Shown here: positions 53,753-64,000 of the stretch, piece by piece
Layout of the letters: every line of letters begins with the position of its first letter
How positions within the stretch are numbered: the stretch's first letter is position 1
Assembly: GCA_910591455.2 (NCBI GenBank)
Contig: OU342818.1
Coordinates: forward strand, 20,722,427-20,786,426
From: Pholis gunnellus
Taxonomy: Eukaryota; Chordata; Actinopteri; Perciformes; Pholidae
Reading direction: 5' to 3'
Length of the DNA: 64,000 bases
The notes under the pieces: generated by a model
What the model saw: only the letters and a program-made list of their open reading frames with translations
Database searches by the model: none
What the model was told of the DNA's origin: nothing
Made by a program: the position numbers and the translations under genes

Positions 53753-55259
53753 TCCGGTGGTATACAATCCTGGTTTAATGCGCAAGTTAGCTGAGAGTGT
53801 GTTGAGGAAATCACTGCCCAGGACTGTGCCCGTTTTGTTTACGTTTTCATGGAAACGGTGTTCCGGCGGGGAACAAAAGAGGCCTCACCAGCGAGGGCAA
53901 ATAACAATACTTTCAGAATAAAATGCAAATAGGCCACAATTAATATACGTGTACATCACCAACCAGCAAGTGAGGAACTCGCTCTTACAAAGCACCACGC
54001 ATTTTAACAATGTTAAGATAAACTCACATTTAAGACAATTAAAAAATACACTTCAGCTTCTGTAGCTGCACTACACATCTACACATGTTGTTAATGTCCA
54101 GGAGGTTAGGTCTACATACTATTTAAGATACTTTTTTCTCAACAAAATTCAACAGCTTTTTTGTGCACTTCTGCAGAGGATAAGTGATGTTCTTCTACCT
54201 AAAAATATCCCCATGTACAATCATTGATATATACTTAAACATGGCACTGCATTTGCTTGATCATGTTCAGGGGAACAGTGTATGTGTCTGAAAGGAATAA
54301 TTTAAAAAATACATTTAATCTGAAACTGTTTACCATGCAGTTCAAACGGTCACCCTTGTTTTTATTTACTGAAGTTTGTAATGGGTGTGTATTGTAGTTT
54401 TGTCACATTTATTTTGAAGAACGGAAAAGTGTGAAACGCCTTTATTCTGAAATCGAAATGCTGAAACAGGATGTGTGTTCTTTAGTTACGTAGAACACAT
54501 TCGAATTGACGGAAGTGAGAACCGCTACTCACTAACCCGGTCAATTTCCCCATGAGCGAATTGAAACGTGCGGCCAGGTGAAGGTAACGCAAATGTTATT
54601 TTTTGTGTACTGTTACCTTTACGTGACGTTTATTTCTATGTGTAGTCGTAAAGTGCATTTGAAGCGGGTAGAACGCTTGGCCCAGTGTTTGTGCTCGATA
54701 ACATTAACGTTACCTCTGAGGAGCTAACGTTGGAGAGGCACTTGGCAACTTTTTCCTCAATGCATGGGATATGTGGAATCTTTGTGGTTGCTAACTGCTT
54801 ACATTTACCATGCACGCACTGAAAAATACGATATAGTGTATGTTAACTCTCTCCTAATGCGAGCCGGCTTTTAACATATGCTAGCCGGCTAGCCAGTTAA
54901 ACGTCACTGTCAGCTATCTTATGCTAGTATGAATAACAGACGTGTTAAGAGCCGAAGTTCACTGGAAATCAATTATATAAGTCTTAGGACATTTCATAAG
55001 TTTTCAGTTGCAACAGTCTCGGTGTCAACAACCCCCCATAAGACGAGGGAGTGGTCGCTTAGCATGACCTCTTCGGCTGTAACAATTAGCTCAATTAACG
55101 CTAGCTAAAATCTAGGTTAATACAGGAAATGGTCATATTAAAGGTTGTAATAAGCAATATAAATGACCTATCAAACTACTACGGGACAGTGTTTGCGTAG
55201 CTATCTGTAAATAACTTGTAAGAGTGGTGCACACAGGTGTTTTCAATTTCCGGATGTCA

Positions 55260-55262
<3 letters not shown>

Positions 55263-55310
<48 letters not shown>
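55263..55310. repeat. (TA)n microsatellite followed by an A tract
   Basis: About 24 TA units, then about nine A. Confidence 0.95.
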
Positions 55311-55316
<6 letters not shown>

Positions 55317-55541
55317 AAAGTGTCTAATTAGGCAGAGTGAAAACACGTGTGTTAGTGGTGGACCGTTTGTGTGTCGGAGCTCTGCGGTTGTGATATTTAT
55401 TAGACCCTTTTTGAGTCAGACGTTGGCTCGTAATTACAGGTAAAAGCGCAGGTGTGAGTGATGACACTAACTGCATTCCATTTAGTAGAGCCAGCTCCTG
55501 GTAGGCTACTGTGCATGCTGGCCCAATGTGATGGTTTAGAC

Positions 55542-56424
55542 CAGGGGTGGCCAACCAGTCAGAGACCAAGAGCCACATTTTTTACTGTGTTACCGCAAAG
55601 AGCCACATCATACACATGGGCACACATGAACATCACCCTATCCCTTCCTCACACACACACATACCTTTGCTCAGCCAGATTTATTGTAAATGTCACACAC
55701 CAATATGATAATGACAGAAATTGACTCCTAAGACCACAGGCCAGTCATTTTCAACAATGAACATTGTGTGCACTGTCTCACACAGACAAACTCTCAGTTC
55801 AACCAAGTCCACAAACAAAAATATAATAATTTACAATAGTGTTTTTCTTTTACTATGCATGTTACTTAGTGGGACTTCTGGCATTCCTTGCCTTGAACAA
55901 TCCTCTTCAAATCTGGCTTGTATTCCGTTGTTGCCACTCGAAGCAATTCTTTCACATGGGTGTCAGTCAGAACAGATCGATGCTTTGATTTCACGTGTTT
56001 CAGGGTAGAAAACACAGACTCGCAGACGTATGTTGACCCAAACATTGACAGTATCTTAAGCGCAGCCCGTTTGACATTGGGGTATTTTTTCATTGGCACA
56101 CTTTTCCAGAACTCAATGGTCCCTTCCCTTAAAGCAGGTTTGAGTTGGTCCTCCTCACAAAGATCGATCATCTCCAACTCAGCCGCATCCTCATCTGTGA
56201 CTAGCGGGGCTTTCAAACAGTCCGTCTCGGCGTTAAATGGGTCGACGAGGAACGTAATCTGTGGCCGCACATGCGCGTTTGACGAAAATACCGTATTTAA
56301 CTCAAGCGAAGCGAACACGAACATTAAAAAAACACAAATACAAACTTCGATATGAACGTAAGAGCCGCATGAAACCGGGCAAAGAGCCGCATGCGGCTCG
56401 GGAGCCGCGGGTTGGCCACCCCTG
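55542..56424 (-). mobile_element. hAT (Charlie-like) element with perfect 15-bp TIRs
   Basis: CAGGGGTGGCCAACC opens the element and its exact reverse complement GGTTGGCCACCCCTG closes it. GTTTAGAC is duplicated immediately outside both ends (55534-55541 and 56425-56432). These are the hallmarks of a hAT insertion. At 883 bp it is far too short for a full transposon; it retains only the transposase C-terminal coding part on the minus strand. Exact ends and duplication suggest a relatively young insertion. Confidence 0.93.
55866..56324 (-). pseudogene. hAT transposase C-terminal fragment (dimerisation domain)
   Basis: An open frame of about 150 codons includes KYPNVKRAALKILSMFGSTY followed by VCESVFSTLKHVKSKHRSVL and TDTHVKELLRVATTEYKPDL. 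This is the hAT C-terminal dimerisation signature (FGSTYVCE.xFS and HRSxLTDxH), close to the transposase-derived region of GTF2IRD2/EPM2AIP1-type proteins. The N-terminal zinc finger and most catalytic residues are absent, so it cannot transpose itself. Its first ATG is internal to the parent frame. The frame has no stop, consistent with recent deletion rather than long decay. Confidence 0.85.
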
Positions 56425-58272
56425 GTTTAGACGGACACTTAATGGAACTGAGTCACCATCGACACAATTTGTTTCACCAGTGCAATATAGGTCGTACTCC
56501 ACAGCACTACCTCTATTGTAATCAAGAAGCTATAGATTTTACTTTTTAATTAGGTGTTCTGTCCAGATAATAAGTAGTGATTCTGAGGGAACGTTTTGTA
56601 CCGCCTCAATCCTACAACAAACTTTGTTGTGATAAATGCTGTGCGAACGCAGCATTTAAATGATTCACATTGAGACAAAATGGGGTAGTTTGCATGTGCA
56701 GCACAAGTAGTCACAAGCACAAAGCAACGGGTGCCCACATGAACTGAGTTATTGGTGTGAAATATGTCGCAGTATTGTCTCTTCATTAGCTGTGAGGATG
56801 GGAGGGGGGTGACATCATGGGCCAGACAAACAAGGCGAGGCTTAATGAAGAAGTAGGCCATTGTCCCAAGTCCCACTGCAAAGTCCTAATCTGCAGACAG
56901 CCAGTCAGTGACCTCAGAGAGGCATCAGGAATATCTCGCCTCACTCTTCAGCAGCTTGAAAGTTGGTGCTGGACCACTGACTAAAATGACAACTCATCTT
57001 CTGTGTTTCACATGGATCAGCTCGGGTATTAGAAGTAATGACATCTATGTCACGTTTGTTTCTTGGACTCATATTGGTGTGAGATTTATGATTTATTTCA
57101 AGTGATTAAATACATGCAATTAGTGACCACTTACTAGGTAGTTTACAGTTTACCTGAGAGAAATGCAGTCCTTTATGCTGAATGGGTGAATGGAAGCCAC
57201 CTAGTTGGTGCATGTTCTTTTTGTTGCATGTGGTGTTGGAGGAATTCTTTTCGCCTGAGGCTTTCAGTTTGAAGTTGGGTTATGACTTCAGCTTAGCTCC
57301 TGATTGGTGTACTGGACATTTATAAACTATTGTCTTACTGTCACATGCAGGACACATGGGATCACTAAAGCCTGAATTACCATTAAAGCTAGCTCGCACA
57401 CAGCAATTGTCCATGGATACACCCTAACCCACAAACCCTGACATGTTTTAATGTCTTTTTCATGATGTAATCTTGAAGATGTTGATTGTTCGTTTTTAGT
57501 GAGTTTCCTCTTTTAGATTACGAAAAATAGAATCCTACATGAACTCTCATCATACTGGACTCAAACAAACAAAAAATAACTTGCAACAATAAGACCTTTA
57601 CCCGAGAATGGAGTCCATGGAATAGTCAGATATGAAGTCTTCACAGGGAACATTATGACACGTCACAGTGGGAACAGCACAGGTGCAAAAATAACAAAAG
57701 TCATGATGAGCGGCTTTAATGTTATCAGTAAGACCTTCGCTCTTCTTACTTGGACAAGTCAAAATGTGTGCCGTGAAAAAGTACCAGAAACTCCCACTCT
57801 GCTTCTAGTATTTTGTCAATGGGTGCTTTAGTAGGGTGGACGTTTGCTGTCAAGAGGAATGGGACACTGGCTTGTACGGTGAAAAGACAGTCGTCCTAAT
57901 CACAACCACTGCCCTTTTACTCTGTTTGTCTGTCGCCCTACAGACACATTCTCTGCATTGTGGGTCTTATGGTTGACTAGTTGGAGGCGGTGTCAGTAGA
58001 GGTCGGCAGTGCACACCACTGGAAAGTGAGAGTGACATTCCATCTGGGGAGAGTCAGAAGTGACAGCTGGCAGTAGATAACCGATTGATGGGGTATAATG
58101 AGAGCGGGAGGGGCATTTATTGGAGGCTGAGGAGGGGAATGTGCTTTGGAGATATTTTGAGAAGCAGCTTGTTTAGATGTTCTGCTGGACCCAGTCTGTG
58201 TGTCTTGATTTTAGCTTAGCTGGACTGTGAAGCTCTCATGAGGATCAACGAGACGATGACAGTGAGTCTCAG

Positions 58273-58382
<110 letters not shown>

Positions 58383-59479
58383 AGTTACGTTTTCTGTCCT
58401 TTTCCCCAGCGCCCTGTGTTCCTTTTTATATTGTCAAGAGTTTCAAGATTCGGCCAGTAGTTAAGCATATGGTCCCCATAAACACATTTGTTTTGAAGTC
58501 TTTAGGAAAACTAACATCAACACTCAAACTTTTTTTTGGCAGTAGAAATGATCTTTGACTCAAATGCAGACTTTCTTTCTCTCCAATCCTTAGGCCCAAG
58601 TGTCAGGTGATCTTGTCGGTTTGACAGTTTAGATGTATTAATCCTCATACGTTGACCTACTTCACATTTTACCTCAATGTCTGTCATTCTGGTAATATTG
58701 TAGGAACTAATGGTCTTCTGCTGTGTGTAATAGTTGCACCTTTTAGTGTTGCACTTGGATTCTGCAGTATACGTAATAGGGAAGCACTGATCTGACTTTT
58801 CTAGTCCTGATACTGATACCTGGGCTTTGGGTGTCTGCACATACTGAGTACGGATCAGATACCTGTGTTTAATTAATAAGCTGTATTCTTCACTCTATCG
58901 AAGAGACTGGGATCATTCTTTAATGTGTCAGGCATCATTAGGCGTGACTTAAAACATTGATTTCCTAACTTTGTACAACTAAACGTAACAAATGAATGCA
59001 TAGATAATACACATTTGCATTTATTTCATTGTTATTTATTATTGAGATAATGAATTGTGCACCAGCAACTTGGTAAAGAATTAACAGCAATTTCAAATGT
59101 AGACCCTTTTTTAAACGCAGCAACAAATTGATCAAAACGTGAACAGAGCAATTTGTTGAATAGATCGGCCCCATTGTCACCGATATCAGAGGAGGATAAG
59201 AGGACAATAATAAAGCTATTAGTACTATGATATATTACTGCCTTTATATTTTAGTCTAACTTGACATTTAAGGTGGAATCAGACCCTGTTTTCTGAGTCA
59301 CGTACAGTTACTTGAGAAGCTCACTGTTTTAGTGGGATACTGTCAGATTTACTGAAACCTCCTATGAAGTCACGATTCCTAAAGTGAGTGGCGTCCTCAC
59401 TGCTCAGTGGAATCAGACCTCCATGTGTTCTCAGACTAGGTCGTCTAATATCGTTCTTGCCACAGGCCCTGAGGGGGAG

Positions 59480-59605
59480 ATGACAAAGGAGGATGTTTCA
59501 GAGCCCGTTGAGGGAGACACCGTGCTGGGCTGGGCCTCTTCCCATCAGCGGTCCGTCATCCACCAGGTGGCCTCTGCACCGATGCCCAGCGACTGTGGTG
59601 AGGAT

Positions 59606-59647
<42 letters not shown>

Positions 59648-61831
59648 TTTCAGTGCATACATACAGAGGAGCCGTGTGACATTTCAGGTTGATTAACGGC
59701 CTCACTGCAGCACCGAACACACTGTGAACAGGGGGGACATAAACAGCTCCATGACTGGAATCTGAAAAATGTTTCCAGTGCGTTTCAGATCATGCAGTTG
59801 AAATAATGATCAGCTGATGACTAATGATTAAAACCACTGTTGGTCATTTGATCAGTGCACCACCAGGTGAGACTAATCAAGATTCAAGCCGTAATAATAA
59901 TAATCAATAATGATGATTATCCTGACGGGATGAGATATCAAAGTCCTGAAACTGCCCTCAATTACTATGCTGGAGGGTGACATGGAGTTTTAGGGTGACA
60001 TGTATCTATTGCTTGCTCCTCATTTGTTACTCTTATATATCATTGCATCATTCTTTAATAATAATTAAACACAAATATTTTCATATAGATTAATTTGTTG
60101 GTTCCAGTTTTACTTTTACTACTACTTACTTATGCAGTCCAGTGTGTTTGAGTAACTTAAAACATATTTATATATTCCTAAACATGTAATAGGTTTATCA
60201 GTTGATAATGGAGTTAAGTGCAGACAAAATGATCAGTTTTTAATCATATTTCATAGGTTAAGTCATATCGTCCTTCGTCAACATTAATGCCTTCTAAATT
60301 GACCCCCCTTCTATGTAATGCAGTCAGTAAAGCAAATGCAGAAGGTGTGGCGCTGGTTAAATAATAAACGGTGTTCACTGTGGAAGGCCAAGGCTATTTG
60401 TTTTCATCCTCAGAGGCTGAGCTCTAATTCCTCTTTTGGTTCCCGGCATGCCATCCGCCGTCACATCTGATTTCATCTGCAGGCACAGCAAAGGGCATTT
60501 CCCAAGATTACTCATTTGATTGAATCGATTGAACAGTGCAGTAAGTTGATGTATGTCCACGCTGCAGTGTTTCACACATGCTCTTTTCACACTCATATAC
60601 AGGTGAAAGAGGAACATTAAGCGTTGGGGTTTCCAGTTCCAAGGTGACTCGCATTACAGTAAAACAATATCTGTCATTTCTGTCATCTCGCTACCTCCAG
60701 AGTTCTCCTTCTTTGACCCCAGCGAGCCGCATTGCAAGGAGGTTCTTCTGGATCCCAGCACCACCATACCAGAGCTGTTCGCTGTCCTCAGGCAGTGGGT
60801 GCCCCAGGTTCAGAAGAACATCGACCTCATCGGCAATGAGGTGACGCCATCCGGCTTTTTCCACAGTCTGTGTGCTTCAATACAAACTCTTCTCTGTCTG
60901 TAAAAGGTCACAATTCACAACTCCACTCATTCAGTTTTTATCAAGTTAATACAAAACTATGCTAAGTACAAAATATGATAACTGAAAACACCAAAATACT
61001 TCAGAATGAAATGAGCCTCTGCAAACCCACCCCCAAACCACCACCACCACCACGCAGAGTTACACAAAATAGCTGCAATGCAGTAGATTGTGCAGGGAAG
61101 CACTTGTCTCAAGGGTGAAAGCAGGAGATTATTTTCCCTCCCTCTCTCACTTAATAACTGCTACCCTTGAGAAATAAAATGCCTCGTTTCCATGTCAGTT
61201 TGCCCAACAATTCTCATCCAAATTTAAAGACAAGGCCCAGCTCACTTGTCATTCATCAGATCAGTGCCCCGGAGTTTGACTTTGTAGCCTATTATGTCAT
61301 AATTCTGCACAGTGACACCAGCGGTCCTTAGTGACACACTGTTCCTCTCGTCTTCGCACAGATCCTGAAGAGAGGCTGTGGTGTGAACGACCGAGACGGT
61401 CTGACAGACATGAGCCTCCTGCACTACTGCTGCAAGGCCGGGGCCCCGGGCATCGGTTAGTATATCGACAGGGCTGTTGAATAAACACAGCTGAGACATC
61501 TACTCTGTCTTTTGTCACTTTAACTTGCTACTCTGACCACTGAACATTATCTTGTAAGACTCGATAAGCACCGCTATCCATCGGTGCTTCTCCTTAAACA
61601 GTCTCCAGAGCTGACATACTGTCTGTTACTTCACCCCACACATACATGTATCCCTCCTTTGTTCATCAGGTGCCGCAGAGACGTCTGCCTGCTTTGCCCG
61701 CCAGCTCCTCACCCTGGGCGCAGATCCCAACCTCCGCTCTCGCTGGACCAACATGAGGGCCCTGCACTACGCTGCGTACTTCGACGTGCCGCAGCTTATC
61801 CGGGTCATGTTGCAGGCCTCGCAGCCTGGAG
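59480..61831 (+). CDS. clip4: CLIP4, CAP-Gly linker protein 4, N-terminal four coding exons (partial)
   Basis: Coding segments 59480-59597, 60701-60840, 61362-61455 and 61670-61831, GT-AG and in phase; the gene continues past the right edge. The start MTKEDVSEPVEGD matches the human MTIEDLPDFPLEGN start and has G at -3. It then reads APMPSDCEFSFFDP, LFAVLRQWVPQVQKNIDLIG, NEILKRGCGVNDRDGLTDM, SLLHYC and RSRWTNMRALHYAAYFDVPQ, the N-terminal region and first ankyrin repeats of CLIP4. CAP-Gly domains, which bind microtubule plus ends and EB proteins, would be encoded beyond the window. The first coding exon's donor is followed nine bases later by a CA repeat. The last seen exon ends in phase 1 before GTGAGA. 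Confidence 0.93.
59607..59643. repeat. (CA)n microsatellite at CLIP4 donor
   Basis: About 18 CA units beginning nine bases inside the intron that follows the first coding exon. Confidence 0.95.
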
Positions 61832-64000
61832 GTGAGACTGCCCCTGCAGTCAGTACAGGCAAACATTTCTACTTTCATAACCAGCTGCAGTGGCGATTAA
61901 GGCCTCGGCCATTTATCTTTTTCCTGTGGTAAACATACTGAGTTGCCAGCTTCGTAGGCGTACCCACTGCAGCTACACTCAATCTAATCCAATACAACAC
62001 CCCCGCAATGCAGCCTTATAATTTAATTCAAGAACCTTTTGGCATGTATTTTTTGTGGTAGGTGTCAGTCAGAGAGGCTGTACTGTACTGTAGTTTGTGT
62101 GCTGTTGTATTTTGGTGCTGAGGTTTTTCTAAATTTGATGATGCAGTGTGGATAGACTTGGACAGCCGTTTACAGCAGATTGACCACATTTCTTTTAATT
62201 ATCACTCATTTAACACGAGTATGGAGTCCAATAGAAATCAGCACTCAGCAGATAAAGCCGTGTTGATGTTGCTGTAGTTAAGATGGAACAAAGAAACATG
62301 GGAAAAGCATTGTGCACCACAATCTGTGGGGTGTGGGGAGGAAGGTCCCTGACCGAAAGCTTGCTTCAGTAAACAAATGTTGCACAGATAGGAGAGTGGA
62401 TGCTTTTCCTGTAACTACAGATTAATATGGACAACATACTGCACAGCAAACTGTTTAGGTGTGTTTGTTGAAGCCTAATGTTTAAACGTTTGTTTTCTGA
62501 TTATTATATTTTGGATACTGTGATGCACTAAATTGGTGCTCAATCCATTGTGTTTATCATTTTCAAAGGAAAAATGCTATCTCAAGTCCAGGCTTGGTGA
62601 GTCTTCAGGGCCCAACTGCACTAAAGTGCCTTACGCGTGATTTAAAGTACACCTATTGTTTTAAATGGCCATAAATGCACCCAGGGGACGCCCAGCAACC
62701 AAAGCGCTTTCTTTGTGCACCGGCAGCACCGGTTTGGAGAGAGCTAAAAGGGATAAAAGCAAAGGATTTTTCCCTAGAGGACGATATTGTATTCAAGAAA
62801 TCAACTAATAGTTATAAATTATAAGTTATAAATTATTTAAAGATAAATAAATACTACAACTGTTTCTTCTTTCACTGGTTATTTGCCAAATGTTGCCGGC
62901 AGTAGATCACATCAGCTGCTACTACTGAACGTAAATGGCGTATGTAACTGGATGGCCGGTTCGTGAACTCTCTATAGTGAGTAAAGAGACGAAGCCTAAA
63001 AAACAGCCTCTACTGAATTTACTGACCTTGTCCTGTATTATATCCTGTACCCTGAGTGGTCCCAGCATGCATGTATAAATCCCCCAAGAGACCAGGAAAC
63101 CCTGTTCACTACAGTTTTATTTTGCATTACGAATACAATAAGTGCAACGGATTATTTTGTTGCACTTATTGTATTCGTATTAGTTTGTTTCTGCACTGTC
63201 CGTTTTCTCTGGTTTATGCTCTTAGATGCTTGTTCTTGCACCGAAGAGTACACCCATGTAGTACAAATCACTTCTGAGAACGAATGAATATTTTAAAATA
63301 TTTAATAAACCTACATGACGAAGAAATTCTGATAAAATGGACCAAGTAACCTATTTTAATCACTCAAAAACATATATATAGACAAAGTACTTCAAGGTAC
63401 TACAAGTACTACCACAATTTCACATATTTCTCACCAGGAGAAGGCGAGCAATGTTCACCGTTACCGATCTCAGCCGCGATTTTCACAGAGACACTGCATA
63501 TCCAGGAGCACTAGCACAAGACACTGAATCGAACCATAGCTTCCGAATTCTTCTACTTCTGACCGTTACAGTTACAATTATTCTCCCGCAGATCATCACA
63601 CAGCGCATCATCATAAATATTGAAACGCTCCGTACCTTTTTAGATGTTTTTCTGGAAGAAAATCGCCCCGAAATGTTTTTAATCCTTTTCCTCATTTGCA
63701 GCAGCTCTCTGTCCTTCGTCCTTCGAAACAACTGAGTCTCTACGAGCTTCTATGACGAATGAGTAATAATTTCAGTTTTGGCCAATGGGTTTGACCCATG
63801 GGGGCGGACCACGGTTTTCCATTATTTTATTGGCTTAAAATTCGGTCAAACAACTCAAATAATGTATCATTACACTGCCCACACTCTTCCAGGTTCAGAT
63901 CTGTGAGAAATGCGCAAATCGGCCAATCACAGGCTGTGTTAGGTTCAATTACATCCCGTAAAACTGAAATTCAGACGAAAATGAGCCATGTTTTACAGGT
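61832..64000 (+). other. clip4: CLIP4 intron, incomplete
   Basis: No further CLIP4 exon is seen up to the window edge. The stretch contains a perfect 21-bp hairpin at 63128-63179. A basic minus-strand frame at 63483-63731 that I cannot assign may belong to a decayed transposon. Confidence 0.7.
63128..63179. repeat. Perfect 21-bp hairpin
   Basis: Arms 63128-63148 and 63159-63179 are exact reverse complements (left arm starts TACGAATACAATAAG), separated by a 10-base loop. Complementarity stops abruptly on both sides. Confidence 0.85.

Noticed and set aside
55918..56355. 145-residue plus-strand frame
   Set aside because: It is the antisense shadow of the hAT transposase fragment, which has clear family motifs on the minus strand.
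58238..58261. Short ATG-containing exon-like stretch ending at a perfect GTGAGT donor
   Set aside because: Joined to the CLIP4 acceptor at 59466 it meets a stop before the CLIP4 start, so it could at most be a 5' UTR exon; no acceptor or transcript supports it.
63451..63735. 94-residue plus and 82-residue minus frames
   Set aside because: The minus frame is Arg-rich and faintly like the start of some Harbinger-type transposase proteins, but I could not support it with any conserved core.

Overview
This window looks like a bony-fish (teleost) nuclear genome. Genes are split by short GT-AG introns. Long CA/GT and TA microsatellites are frequent, and intergenic and intronic DNA is full of small DNA transposons and foldback elements of types common in fishes. 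There is no prokaryotic, CRISPR or phage architecture. One 500-base N gap (12242-12741) marks an assembly join.

Layout. (1) 3-1091 (+): the 3' coding end of a nuclear protein with two SUMO-interacting-type motifs, possibly SOBP-like, entering from the left edge. (2) 1092-about 10030: its probable 3' region plus repeats. (3) 10933-40428 (+): a complete Rho-associated kinase 2 gene (ROCK2). I assembled 31 coding exons with consistent phases, giving 1375 codons plus stop: kinase, long coiled coil, Rho-binding segment, split PH domain with C1 insert. Its 3' UTR region runs to about 44690. (4) 45050-50147 (-): complete SLC66A3 (PQLC3), a small PQ-loop membrane protein in 7 coding exons (206 aa), tail to tail with ROCK2. 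(5) 52820-53752 (-): CIMIP5 (C2orf50), a ciliary microtubule inner protein in 3 coding exons (149 aa). (6) 59480-61831 (+): first four coding exons of CLIP4, running off the right edge and arranged head to head with CIMIP5.

The order ROCK2 / SLC66A3 / CIMIP5, with convergent ROCK2 and SLC66A3, matches the human 2p25.1 block. The neighbours on both sides (the SIM protein on the left, CLIP4 on the right) differ from the human neighbours as I know them. There is no operon-like functional link: ROCK2 acts in actomyosin contractility, CIMIP5 in axonemes, CLIP4 on microtubules, and SLC66A3 in an internal membrane.

Mobile DNA explains much of the remainder. Three related hAT-type elements (19329-20439, 30240-31987, 50955-52443) share CAGTGGCGGG termini and have 8-bp target-site duplications (two exact, one with a mismatch). 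A fourth, unrelated hAT element (55542-56424) has perfect 15-bp inverted ends, an exact 8-bp duplication and a transposase C-terminal reading frame. Several foldback elements lie in ROCK2 introns. The most interesting observations are CA/TG repeats abutting splice sites in three different genes, a set of phase-compatible candidate alternative 3' exons in ROCK2, and a CpG-rich tandem array nested in one hAT copy. I found no wholly new multi-gene system.
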